Source of the DNA: UBA1562 sp041653955
GTDB taxonomy: Bacteria > Omnitrophota > Gorgyraeia > Gygaellales > Profunditerraquicolaceae
NCBI GenBank assembly: GCA_041653955.1
Contig: JBAZEH010000001.1
Coordinates: forward strand, 60,496-124,495
DNA: 64,000 bases
Direction of reading: 5' to 3'
Part shown: in pieces, positions 25,650-33,898 of the stretch
Layout: the number at the start of each line of letters is the position of its first letter
Position numbering within the stretch: the first letter of the stretch is position 1
The notes under the pieces: generated by a model
Told to the model about the DNA's origin: nothing
Databases searched by the model: none
Seen by the model: only the letters and a program-made list of their open reading frames with translations
Position numbers and translations under genes: made by a program

Positions 25650-26073
25650 GGCTGTGCCTCAACGGGTATTTACCTTGCGGCCATTCATCTATCAAAAGCA
25701 GGTGCGTAAGGTTGGGGTGGCCGACAAAATCGACTCCCAATAACTCCCATATCTCGCGCTCTATCCACTCCGCGCCTTTAAAGAGCGAAGCGATAGAGTC
25801 TATCCTGGGGTTTTTCTTATCTTCTATCAAAAGGCACACGGAGAATACCTGCCCGGCCTTATCGTAACAAAAATGGTAAAGCATTTCTATCCCCTTGGGG
25901 GTATCCTGGCCGGTAGCTATAGAAAACCTTAGTTTCAGTTCGTTGAATAGTATGCCCGCGACCTCTTTGATATCCTGGGGCTTTATCCAAAAGTATATCC
26001 TTTTGGATGAATGCTCGTTCCAGCCAGTTATCTTGCTTCCCAGTTTCTCTTTTATCTCTCCGACCATAGACAT
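25639..26073 (-). CDS. NuoC-like hydrogenase subunit
   Basis: 144-residue 30-kDa-subunit family protein, the structural partner linking small and large subunits. The signature EWIEREIWELLGVDFVGHPNLTHLLL corresponds to the NuoC motif ERExWDMxGIxFxGHP. Its start shares one base with the stop of the small-subunit gene. In HycE and several group 4 enzymes this domain is fused to the large subunit; here it is separate. Confidence 0.94.
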   Translation of the reverse strand: MSMVGEIKEKLGSKITGWNEHSSKRIYFWIKPQDIKEVAGILFNELKLRFSIATGQDTPKGIEMLYHFCYDKAGQVFSVCLLIEDKKNPRIDSIASLFKGAEWIEREIWELLGVDFVGHPNLTHLLLIDEWPQGKYPLRHSHES

Positions 26074-26504
26074 TATTTTTCGCCTCTTACTTTCTTTATT
26101 AATTTAGCTATCCCCGCTATCATCGCTTCCGGCTTTGGAGGGCAGCCGGGTATATAGACATCCACCGGCACAATCTCATCCACCGCGCAGGGAGAATTAT
26201 AAGAATCCCTGAACATTATCCTGCCGCAGGCGCATCCACCGATAGCAACGACCACGCAGGGCTTAGCCGCCTGGTCATATATTTTCTTCAGCCTCTCTTT
26301 GGTCTTATAGTTAGGCACCCCGGTAACCAGAAGCGCGTCCGCGTGACGGACGCTCCCCACAAGCACTATCCCCAGCCGCTCAATATCATAGCGCGGCGTA
26401 AGCAGGTCCAATATCTCTATATCGCAATTATTACAGGGAGAACAGGCAGCGTGGAATACCCATATTGATTTAGTAAGTGCTTTTAATTTAATGCTCATCT
26501 TCAA
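26073..26504 (-). CDS. group 4 [NiFe]-hydrogenase small subunit (NuoB-like)
   Basis: 143 residues holding the proximal [4Fe-4S] cluster. Cysteine ligands are visible in SPCNNCDIE, AIGGCACGR and YIPGCPPKPEAM. The minimal form lacks extra clusters, as in EchC and MbhJ. Overlaps the NuoH-like gene by 4 bases. It receives electrons from the ferredoxin-like subunits and passes them to the NiFe site. Confidence 0.95.
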   Translation of the reverse strand: MKMSIKLKALTKSIWVFHAACSPCNNCDIEILDLLTPRYDIERLGIVLVGSVRHADALLVTGVPNYKTKERLKKIYDQAAKPCVVVAIGGCACGRIMFRDSYNSPCAVDEIVPVDVYIPGCPPKPEAMIAGIAKLIKKVRGEK

Positions 26505-27415
26505 TACCCCGATACGGCCAATCCTACCGCCATAACCGCGAGTATGGTCATGGGCCCCCAGAAGAATTTCAGCGCCTGGTCAATGCGCAGACGGGGGTTG
26601 GTATTTTTGATCAATATAATTACTACCAATAACACGGTATATTTACCTATTAAAGCTAACGGGGAAAGGCTGCTTCCCCAGAATAGGGCTACCAATAATA
26701 AAGGCATCGTATAAAGCAGGAGCGCCTTGGTCATTTTGAATACGGCCAGCGGCAGCCCGGAATATTCAATAAGGACCCCCGCCATTATCTCCTGTTCCGC
26801 TTCAGATATATCAAAGGGAACGAAACCCAGCTTTGCCTGCATGCAGAATATGCTTACGATAAACGCCAACGCCCCGGACCAGGATGCCAGGTTAGAACCG
26901 AAATTTATCTGGTGGTTAAGTATGGAACCCAGTTGTATGCTTCCCGCGCTCCTGATCACCACAGCGATCACCGAGAGTATGAACGGGAGTTCATACGCCA
27001 TGACGAGTTTCATCTCTCTTGACGCGCCCACCGAAGCGAGGGGGTTACGCGAACTGGATGCCCCAATTATCATACCTATGGCCGGGATTACCAGAAGGTA
27101 TAATATAACGATCAGGTCCCCGGTAAAACTCTCAAGGGGAGAGCGCACGGTAAGGCCCGTGATAGTAGCTACCATTATAGTGCTCAATAATCCCGCGAAA
27201 GGCGCCAAAAGAAAGGTCAATTTTGCCGCGCCCTGGGGTATGATCGTTTCCTTGCCAAGCAACTTTACTATATCTATAAAATTCTGGTACCACGGAGGGC
27301 CCACGCGCCACTGTATTCGGGCGGTAACCTTCCTGTCTACCCATCCGGCCAAAAGCCCGACGCAGGAGCTGAAAAGAAAACCGGGGAATATCAGATAACT
27401 GAATATTATCTTCAT
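26501..27415 (-). CDS. NuoH-like membrane subunit of the hydrogenase
   Basis: Eight-helix subunit linking the catalytic arm to the antiporter arm. Motifs are DRKVTARIQWRVGPPWYQNFIDIVKLLGKE and FDISEAEQEIMAGVLIEYSG, with the acidic residues of the E-channel. The start was set at MKIIFSYLIFPGFLF, giving an ATGA overlap with the preceding ferredoxin gene; the longer frame adds eleven hydrophilic residues. About 304 residues, normal. Confidence 0.94.
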   Translation of the reverse strand: MKIIFSYLIFPGFLFSSCVGLLAGWVDRKVTARIQWRVGPPWYQNFIDIVKLLGKETIIPQGAAKLTFLLAPFAGLLSTIMVATITGLTVRSPLESFTGDLIVILYLLVIPAIGMIIGASSSRNPLASVGASREMKLVMAYELPFILSVIAVVIRSAGSIQLGSILNHQINFGSNLASWSGALAFIVSIFCMQAKLGFVPFDISEAEQEIMAGVLIEYSGLPLAVFKMTKALLLYTMPLLLVALFWGSSLSPLALIGKYTVLLVVIILIKNTNPRLRIDQALKFFWGPMTILAVMAVGLAVSGY

Positions 27416-27903
27416 CTCTTCTTTATCTGCAGGTCCTCCTTTGACCACTTAAGGGTATGCACCGCCAGATGATCTCCTACAAAATAAATATTTTTCTCCG
27501 GGTCCTCTGCGACCTCTTTGACCTCTATCGCCTTCTCTGGGCATGTGGTTACGCATTTAGGGAGTTTACCGGATACGCCTACGCAATAATCACAACGGGA
27601 GTCCAGGTAAGGAATAAAATCCTGGAAGATTATCCCGAAAGGGCAGGCGACGCTGCAGGACTTGCAGCTTGTGCAGCGCATCTTATAACGCTTAAGATGG
27701 CCGTCCGCGGAACGCTCAAGCGCATTATGATAGCAGGAGTTCACGCAGGGGGCCTCTTCGCAATGACGGCAGATAGTAGCAAAGGTCGCGTATTCGCGCA
27801 GCGATGTAACCCCGTTATTCTGCGGATGATAGAAATAATCGCAGGTTACCTTGCACTCCTCGCATTTAGCGCAAACTTCAAGATCAACGAATAACCTTTT
27901 CAT
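27412..27903 (-). CDS. HycB/HydN-like polyferredoxin
   Basis: 163 residues with four cysteine groups for up to four [4Fe-4S] clusters: CAKCEECKVTCDY, CRHCEEAPCVNSC, CTSCKSCSVACPFG and CDYCVGVSGKLPKCVTTCP. This is the DmsB/HycB pattern. It stands between the flavin reductase gene and the membrane/hydrogenase genes, the place expected for a wire between the two modules. Confidence 0.94.
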   Translation of the reverse strand: MKRLFVDLEVCAKCEECKVTCDYFYHPQNNGVTSLREYATFATICRHCEEAPCVNSCYHNALERSADGHLKRYKMRCTSCKSCSVACPFGIIFQDFIPYLDSRCDYCVGVSGKLPKCVTTCPEKAIEVKEVAEDPEKNIYFVGDHLAVHTLKWSKEDLQIKKR

Positions 27904-27906
27904 AAA

Positions 27907-28722
27907 TCAATCCCAGATATCGTGCGTATCCTTTAATTGGTCATAAGTAAAGACCGGGCCGTCTTTACAGGTATAATAACTTCCTAAACGGCAATGCCCG
28001 CATTTACCAAGGCCGCAGGACATATTCTTTTCCATGGAGAGATATATACCCTCCGGGTCAAACCCCAGGTCCAATAATTTCAATGTAACGAATTTCATCA
28101 TTATCGGAGGGCCGCATACTATACAGACCGCTTTCTTCAGGTCCACCGGAACGTCTTTCAATATCGTGGTGACCAGGCCCACATTCCCTTTCCAGCCCGG
28201 GGTACCCACGTCCACGGTAGTCACTATATCTACCTTTTTCTTCTTTGCCCACTGGGGAATAGCTTCCTTGTATATGATGTCGTTTGCCGTGCGCGCGCCG
28301 TAGCGCAGGACCACTTTATTATATTTGTCTATTTCCGAAAAGAGGCTGAAAAGCAGGGAGCGCAGCGGCGCCAGCCCTACCCCTCCTCCCACTATCAGGA
28401 TATCCTTGCCCGCGAATTTTTCAAGCGGATACCCTTTGCCATACGGGCCGCGTATCCCTAATGATATATTCTTTTCGCTGGTGTGCAAAATAGAGGTGAT
28501 CTTGCCGGCCTTCATGATCGTCACATCCATCTTGTCCGTTATATTAGGGTCGGATGAAGGAGTAAAAGGGGCTTCCCCTATCCCCGGCAGAGTCAGCTCT
28601 ATGAACTGCCCTGTCCTGAACTCAAATGGCTCCTTAGGCCTTAAGACAAATGTCTTAATTGTAGGGCTTTCAATGATTATATCTTCAAGTATCGCTTCCT
28701 TGGGAGCGTAAATATTATTCAT
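27907..28722 (-). CDS. sulfhydrogenase gamma-like NAD(P)H:flavin oxidoreductase
   Basis: 271 residues, ferredoxin-reductase fold. FAD-binding barrel (FRTGQFIELTLPG), NAD(P)-binding domain (ILIVGGGVGLAPLRSLL, VCGPPIMMKFV) and a C-terminal [2Fe-2S] loop (CGLGKCGHCRLGSYYTC). It matches HydG of archaeal sulfhydrogenase and AsrB. Predicted to exchange electrons between NAD(P)H and the beta subunit or polyferredoxin. Overlaps the beta-subunit gene by 4 bases. Confidence 0.92.
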   Translation of the reverse strand: MNNIYAPKEAILEDIIIESPTIKTFVLRPKEPFEFRTGQFIELTLPGIGEAPFTPSSDPNITDKMDVTIMKAGKITSILHTSEKNISLGIRGPYGKGYPLEKFAGKDILIVGGGVGLAPLRSLLFSLFSEIDKYNKVVLRYGARTANDIIYKEAIPQWAKKKKVDIVTTVDVGTPGWKGNVGLVTTILKDVPVDLKKAVCIVCGPPIMMKFVTLKLLDLGFDPEGIYLSMEKNMSCGLGKCGHCRLGSYYTCKDGPVFTYDQLKDTHDIWD

Positions 28723-29780
28723 TTCGCGCCACCGAGCTTGACAGCCAGGTCCTTCAATACTTCCCTTATATCTATCTTACCCGGGCATACCTCAATGCAC
28801 CTGCCGCAGCCGCAACATGCGGGCATACCTAAATTATCTATGAAAAAATCAAACTTCTTGGTAAATCTGAATCTTAGCCTTTGCGCCCTTAGTTTATTTG
28901 GATTTGCCCCGCCCGCTACCCTGGCGTAATTGGCGTATAAACACGCGTCCCACAACTTGACCTTCTTATTAGTGCTGCCTTCTTTTTTATCCGCCAGCAG
29001 GAAACAATGGCAGGTATCACATATAAAATTGCACCCGCCGCATTCAACGCAGGTGCTCATGAACTTCTGCCAGGTATCCAGGCTGTAGCCGTCCTTAACC
29101 AGCCTTTGCACGCTGTCCTTAGAAACCAGGTGTTGGGGCAGAAGGTGCTTTTTTAACCGCTCTATGAGGCTCTCTCTCTTTGCCTTACGCGATGCTATCT
29201 GGGTATCCCTGGCTGGAGAAAAAAACTCTTTATACTGCTGTATCAACTCCTCGCCTTTTTTTGAGCCCACTTCCACAAGATAACCTTCGCTTAAAGGAGA
29301 AAGGTTAATGTCGAATCCTTCCGCCGGATGCGGCAATATCTCCCAGGCAAGGCAATGGCAGACATCCTTAAAGTCAGTGCAGTCGCTTGAGATAATCACC
29401 GTATTTTCGCGCCTTAAACGATAGATAGGATCTACCTCTACTCCTTCCAGGAATACGAAATCCTGGACCTTATGCCCTGCTATATCACACGCCTTGACCC
29501 CGAATATAACCACGCGTTCCGGCTGTGCGACAGGCCGGCCTGGCGAGAAATATTCCGCCGCCTCGTCCTGCGCGTAAGTAAAGAATGATTTAAGGGGTTC
29601 GACTGCGCGGTAAGGGTTGAATTGGAAGGGTTCACCTTCGGGAGTCTCCCTGAAGGAATAATCAGTCCTTTTGGTGAAATTCTGTTCTTTCGCAACCGGA
29701 GAGAATACCCTGTACCTTCTCTTCAGGTCATTAAAGAAACTCTCAAACCGGCCGGATTCAATATAGTATATATTATACAT
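28719..29780 (-). CDS. sulfhydrogenase beta-like Fe-S subunit (HydB/AsrA)
   Basis: Iron-sulfur subunit of the 4Fe-4S dicluster type. It has CVECGGCNFICDTCHC and, near the C-terminus, CCGCGRCIEVCPGK. The N-terminal domain (GVKACDIAGHKVQDFVFL) is that of HydB and anaerobic sulfite reductase A. The frame could open at a TTG at 29846, but residues before MYNIYYIESGRF do not look like the family, so I start at the ATG. It has no clear ribosome site. First gene of the 18-gene hydrogenase operon. The sulfhydrogenase alpha/delta catalytic genes are absent and replaced by the group 4 hydrogenase. Confidence 0.9.
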   Translation of the reverse strand: MYNIYYIESGRFESFFNDLKRRYRVFSPVAKEQNFTKRTDYSFRETPEGEPFQFNPYRAVEPLKSFFTYAQDEAAEYFSPGRPVAQPERVVIFGVKACDIAGHKVQDFVFLEGVEVDPIYRLRRENTVIISSDCTDFKDVCHCLAWEILPHPAEGFDINLSPLSEGYLVEVGSKKGEELIQQYKEFFSPARDTQIASRKAKRESLIERLKKHLLPQHLVSKDSVQRLVKDGYSLDTWQKFMSTCVECGGCNFICDTCHCFLLADKKEGSTNKKVKLWDACLYANYARVAGGANPNKLRAQRLRFRFTKKFDFFIDNLGMPACCGCGRCIEVCPGKIDIREVLKDLAVKLGGAK

Positions 29781-29858
29781 CCTGGGAGAATTATAAAAAA
29801 TGGGAGGGATATTATGCAAAATACCACAAAATAGCCCTGACAACAAAAAGGTTATAAT

Positions 29859-29887
29859 AAAATACTATATTTACCCCTTATTGTCAA
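29859..29887 (-). promoter_or_regulatory. promoter of the hydrogenase-Mrp operon
   Basis: Minus-strand TTGACA, 17-base spacer, TATTTT. Transcription would start near 29852, leaving about 70 bases before the chosen ATG. It is the only promoter-like site I see ahead of the 18 tightly packed genes. Confidence 0.65.
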
Positions 29888-29907
29888 GAAAAAAAACAGT
29901 AATCGCG

Positions 29908-31677
29908 CTACTCTCTTGTGCGGTAGGGCTCAAGTAGCCTTAAAAACTCGGGGTCTACTGCATTACCCAATTGCAGCACCTTATCGCAATGCCTTACCGC
30001 AAGCCTATATTCTCTCTGCTGATAATAGAAGACAGCCAGGTTAAAATGCGCTATCGCAAAATCCGGATCGATCTCAACCGCCCTCTCCCATAACGTAATA
30101 GCCCTCTTAACTTCTCCGGTATCAGCATATAAGGCTGCCAGGTTATTATGGGCCTCAAGGTAAGCAGGGCTTAATTCTATTGCCTTTGAATATGCCTTTA
30201 CCGCCTCGCTCGCTTCTCCAGCCTTATCATATAAATCTCCCAACTCATAATATGCTGAACTTTCTGCGGGCCGCATTCCCAGTAATCTCTGATACGCCGC
30301 GATAGCATCTTTATACCTACCCAGCGCTTTATAACATACGCCAAGCGCCTCATATAGCCTGCTGTTACCCGGCACCCTCCTAATCGCTTCCTTATAATAA
30401 TCCGCAGCCTCCTTAAAGTTACCCCTATTGTAATACTCTAACCCTAACTGTTCATAAAAAACATAGTTATCGGAATATTGCATGGACCTTTTCATAAAAA
30501 CAATGGGGTCGCTCCAGTAAACATTTTGCCGCGCTGTCAGATAGGAATAAAAACACAACAGGGCCACGGTTGAAAATACTGCTGCCGCCTTTAATCTGCT
30601 CCCATATAAGGAAACCAGGGACCTCGCCAAAACAAGAAAGAACCCTATCGACGGTATATAGAGCCAATGCTCTTTCATAAAGGATTCATTTATCTTATAG
30701 ATGTTGGCGGACGGCAAAAGCGTTATATAAAACCAGATGACGGAAAAAAATAATAGCTTATCCTTCCTTCTTCTTTTGAAAGCATATACCGTCAAAAATA
30801 CCGTTATGGCCATACCTATGATTACCGCGGGATCACTGAAACGAAAAAGCCGGCTGCCATAATCAACACGCAGATCAAATGGCAAAACCAGGATCCTCAA
30901 ATAAAAAACAAGGGCCGAGAAAAAACCCGGTATCCTTGAAAAAAAAGTCCGGGCATCAGGAGTGTAGGGCAGGAGCGATTCGGTTAAAAGGCGGCTTAAA
31001 ACGGATATCCTTATGATAATATAGCTGAGGCTTACTGCCAGGATGGATAAGAATAAACCCGGCTTAATCTTCTTTGTAAAGGTAAAATGATATAATAAGA
31101 TCAAAAGAGGCGCAATAAGCGCGTTTTCTTTGGATAAAAGCGCGCAGACAAAACTTAATAGCGTAAGGGCATACAATTTCCTGCTCCCCGAAGAAAGCTG
31201 TTTAGAATATAAAATGACCATAACCAGCATAAAGAGCGCAACCAGGGGTTCGGCCCTGCCGGATATGCTCGCTATGGCTTCTACATGCGCCGGATGCGCT
31301 ATAAATAATAAGCTCGTGAGAAATGCAACTACCCTTTGTTCAAAGAGCGCGGTAACCATCCAATAAATGCATAACGATACGATAATATGCAATATCAGAT
31401 TTATCAGATGGTAACCAAATTCATTGAGCCCCCACAGCGCGTAATCAATCATATAGGTAACCATCTGAAATGGGCGGTAAAAAAAGGAAGGAACTCCGGA
31501 TCCTGCTCCTATATCTTCAGTGAATAATCCCGGGAGATAAGAGAAGCTGGTAATATGGGAGTTATTCTTTACATAACAATAATCGTCCCATATGAATTTT
31601 CCGGACAAGGAATTAAAATATACAAGAAAACCCAGGAGCGCAATTAAGGCAACCTGGGCGTATATTCTCTTTTTCAT
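29908..31677 (-). CDS. TMTC-like polytopic membrane protein with TPR repeats (paralogue)
   Basis: 589 residues with the same plan as the protein at 4068-5816: WDD loop (GKFIWDDYCYV), FFYRPFQMVTYMIDYALWGLN, about ten helices, then at least five TPRs (for example AYYELGDLYDKAGEASEAV, AHFNLAVFYYQQREYRLAV). The FMKEHWLYIPSIGFFL segment is shared almost exactly with the paralogue. Probable GT-C-fold glycosyltransferase of exported proteins, not proven. Located 16 bases after yqeY; the hydrogenase operon promoter lies just beyond its 3' side. Confidence 0.82.
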   Translation of the reverse strand: MKKRIYAQVALIALLGFLVYFNSLSGKFIWDDYCYVKNNSHITSFSYLPGLFTEDIGAGSGVPSFFYRPFQMVTYMIDYALWGLNEFGYHLINLILHIIVSLCIYWMVTALFEQRVVAFLTSLLFIAHPAHVEAIASISGRAEPLVALFMLVMVILYSKQLSSGSRKLYALTLLSFVCALLSKENALIAPLLILLYHFTFTKKIKPGLFLSILAVSLSYIIIRISVLSRLLTESLLPYTPDARTFFSRIPGFFSALVFYLRILVLPFDLRVDYGSRLFRFSDPAVIIGMAITVFLTVYAFKRRRKDKLLFFSVIWFYITLLPSANIYKINESFMKEHWLYIPSIGFFLVLARSLVSLYGSRLKAAAVFSTVALLCFYSYLTARQNVYWSDPIVFMKRSMQYSDNYVFYEQLGLEYYNRGNFKEAADYYKEAIRRVPGNSRLYEALGVCYKALGRYKDAIAAYQRLLGMRPAESSAYYELGDLYDKAGEASEAVKAYSKAIELSPAYLEAHNNLAALYADTGEVKRAITLWERAVEIDPDFAIAHFNLAVFYYQQREYRLAVRHCDKVLQLGNAVDPEFLRLLEPYRTRE

Positions 31678-31693
31678 CTTGTGAACCTAATGA

Positions 31694-32149
31694 TCAGGAA
31701 GATACTCTTGAAAGCCTCTCTTTTACTAAATCGCTAACTAATTTAGAATCCGCGCGGCCGGCTATCTTCGCGGAAACCTCTTTCATTACCCGGCCCATAT
31801 CCTTCATACTGGACGCGGAAGTTAACAGGACGGCTTCCTCTATGATCTTCCTGACCTCAAGATCGGGAAGCTCTTCAGGCAGGTATGATTTCAGGATAAC
31901 CAGCTCTTTTATCTCTTTATCGGCCAGATCCTGGCGGTTCCCTTTCTGGAATTGTTCTATAGAATCCTGGCGCTGTTTTACCTGTTTCTTTATCACCGCT
32001 ATGCATTCATTATCGTCAAGGTTGTTCTTTTTCTTCTCCAGCGCCGCGCTCATCATCGCGGCGCGCAGGTAACTAAGCACCGAACTCTTTAACGCGTCCC
32101 TGCTCTTCATCGCCTCTTTATAATCATTAAAGATCTTCTCTTCAAACAT
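31694..32149 (-). CDS. GatB/YqeY domain protein
   Basis: 151-residue tRNA-binding helical domain like the tail of GatB. Contains DALKSSVLSYLRAAM and the C-terminal SMKDMGRVMKEVSAKIAGRADSKLVSDLVKERL typical of YqeY. Thought to be linked to tRNA-dependent amidation, although stand-alone YqeY has no settled function. Good ribosome site (GGAGG) and a 15-base gap after the kinase gene. Confidence 0.93.
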   Translation of the reverse strand: MFEEKIFNDYKEAMKSRDALKSSVLSYLRAAMMSAALEKKKNNLDDNECIAVIKKQVKQRQDSIEQFQKGNRQDLADKEIKELVILKSYLPEELPDLEVRKIIEEAVLLTSASSMKDMGRVMKEVSAKIAGRADSKLVSDLVKERLSRVSS

Positions 32150-32164
32150 AGGTCCTCCCTGATT

Positions 32165-33064
32165 TTAGAATAAGACACATTCGCGCAGCCTTAGCATCCT
32201 GCCCCGCAGGTCCTTAAGGGTAAGGCGGCTTGTGCGCTTTAAACCGAAATCCTCGATATTAAAAGAGGCGGCGGCCGTGCCGTAGGCGATCGCCCTGCGG
32301 ATCGTATCCGCGTTTATCTTCCCTTTTTGAGACAGATAACCCATAAAAGCTCCGGCGAATGTATCTCCTGCCCCGGTAGGATCTACCACTTTTTCCGTAG
32401 GATAAGCGGGGATGGAAAAGATGAATTTATCGCTGCAGAAGAGTACGCCGTGCTCGCCTTTTTTAACCAGGACCATCTTCGGGCCGTAAAAGCGTAAACA
32501 CCTGGCAGCCCTGATCAGGTTATCCTCTCCGGAAAGTGACTTTGCTTCCTGGTCATTGGCAACATAAATATCAACCATCTTGAGGAGCCGCTTAAGGGGT
32601 CTTAATTTATGGTGTATCCAGTAATTCATGCTATCCAGCCCCACCAGGCTCGGAGAACGCATACGTAAAAGCAGGTGCCTCTGTATATCCGGGTCTACGT
32701 TAGCCAGGAATATATGTTTTATTTTTCTCTGCTCTTCCGAAACAGTCGGCCTGAACGCCGAAAGCACTCCGAGTTCGGTGTTCAAGGTAAGGGCTGTATT
32801 GAGATCACCCTTATATTCTCCTTCCCAGTGGAAAGTCCTGCCATTCCCTTTGATAAGCGAGGTCAGGATCACGCCTTTCCTGCGCAGGAAATCTATATGT
32901 TCAGCGGGGAAATCCTCTCCGATTATGGCTACCAGGTTTACGCTGGTGAAAAGGCGGCAGGACATAGAGAAGTGCGCGGCCGAACCTCCCAACATGCGCT
33001 TTCTTATGCCGAAAGGGGTCTTTACGGTATCCAGTGCTACGGTTCCTAAAACTATTATAGACAT
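32165..33064 (-). CDS. PfkB-family sugar/nucleoside kinase
   Basis: Ribokinase fold, about 299 residues. N-terminal MLGGSAAHFSM (substrate GG motif) and C-terminal DPTGAGDTFAGAFMGYL (anion hole and catalytic Asp) are complete. The start MSIIVLGTVALDTV matches the family. An ATG four codons upstream is possible but lies inside a stable inverted repeat. Substrate not identifiable; adenosine-kinase-like members share the style. Confidence 0.9.
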   Translation of the reverse strand: MSIIVLGTVALDTVKTPFGIRKRMLGGSAAHFSMSCRLFTSVNLVAIIGEDFPAEHIDFLRRKGVILTSLIKGNGRTFHWEGEYKGDLNTALTLNTELGVLSAFRPTVSEEQRKIKHIFLANVDPDIQRHLLLRMRSPSLVGLDSMNYWIHHKLRPLKRLLKMVDIYVANDQEAKSLSGEDNLIRAARCLRFYGPKMVLVKKGEHGVLFCSDKFIFSIPAYPTEKVVDPTGAGDTFAGAFMGYLSQKGKINADTIRRAIAYGTAAASFNIEDFGLKRTSRLTLKDLRGRMLRLRECVLF

Positions 33065-33070
33065 AAATGA

Positions 33071-33113
33071 GCGCATAACTTACACAACGTTAGTGAACGT
33101 AAGTTATTTGCGC
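33071..33113. repeat. inverted repeat before the PfkB kinase gene
   Basis: Minus strand: GCGCA plus TAACTTAC pairing with GTAAGTTA plus TGCGC, 13 pairs with a 2-base bulge and a 15-base loop. The upstream candidate start codon is within the 3' arm. It may be a palindromic mobile fragment or an mRNA hairpin. Confidence 0.75.
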
Positions 33114-33157
33114 GAATTTACCTCCCACCTTATTAATAACCATAAAAGGGAGAAAGG

Positions 33158-33898
33158 TTAAATAAACAGCAATGTTGCCACCGCGATAATTATACAATAA
33201 TATCCGAAATAATGCAATTTTGCTTTATCTAAGGCCTTTTTTAATATGCCAAGCGATAATAAACCGGATACCAGGCTGAAGATAAAACCGATAACCAGAT
33301 TACCGGCGCCGATACCGCAGGCCGCCTGGATATCCTTTGCTTCCAATATAACTGCTCCCAATACCGCGGGTATCGAGGCAAGAAAGGAGAAACGGAATGC
33401 CGTCTGCCTGTTAACACCCCTGAAAAGAAGGGTAGAAATAGTCGCGCCTGAACGCGATATACCCGGCACGATCGCCAAACCCTGCGCGATCCCCAGAATA
33501 AAGGAATCCTTTATATTCAAAGTGTCCCTCTTTTTCTCCATGAATTTCCTTGCAAGTATAAGTATTATTCCGGTAACGATCAGAGCGGCGGCAACCAGCC
33601 GCGGGGAACTGAATAATCCTTCAAAAAGATCTTTCCCGGATATGCCTATAACCCCCGTGGCCAAGGTAACAACAGCCACGTATAAGATCAGTTTAAAGTC
33701 GCGCAATAAAATTAATATATCCTTGAAAAAAAAGATAATTATAGCGAGAAGTGTCCCTAAATGCAGTATCACGGATACCGCGAGCACCTGCTCGTTCATC
33801 CCGAAAAGTTTTTGAGCAATCACCAGATGCCCGGAGCTGCTTACCGGGAGGAACTCGGTTATCCCCTGGATAATACCTAATATGGCGTATTTCAACAT
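33158..33898 (-). CDS. uppP: undecaprenyl-diphosphatase
   Basis: BacA/UppP integral membrane phosphatase that recycles undecaprenyl diphosphate for cell wall synthesis. Both catalytic motifs are present: GITEFLPVSSSGHLVI and PGISRSGATISTL. 246 residues, eight helices. Overlaps the acyl-ligase fusion gene by 7 bases. Confidence 0.96.
   Translation of the reverse strand: MLKYAILGIIQGITEFLPVSSSGHLVIAQKLFGMNEQVLAVSVILHLGTLLAIIIFFFKDILILLRDFKLILYVAVVTLATGVIGISGKDLFEGLFSSPRLVAAALIVTGIILILARKFMEKKRDTLNIKDSFILGIAQGLAIVPGISRSGATISTLLFRGVNRQTAFRFSFLASIPAVLGAVILEAKDIQAACGIGAGNLVIGFIFSLVSGLLSLGILKKALDKAKLHYFGYYCIIIAVATLLFI

Noticed and set aside
26727..27398. 223-codon plus-strand frame
   Set aside because: It lies wholly antisense to the NuoH-like gene, whose motifs are clear; the translation is Ser/Pro/Thr-rich without any domain.
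17272..29780. Respiratory complex I (nuo)
   Set aside because: The NuoD-like subunit retains all four nickel-binding cysteines and there are no NuoE/F/G or quinone-site features; it is a hydrogenase.
16019..29780. Formate hydrogenlyase
   Set aside because: No formate dehydrogenase gene is present; the electron-input module is of the HydB/HydG type.
29781..29846. Longer HydB start at TTG 29846
   Set aside because: Only 6 bases from the predicted transcription start, no ribosome site, and the added residues do not resemble the family.
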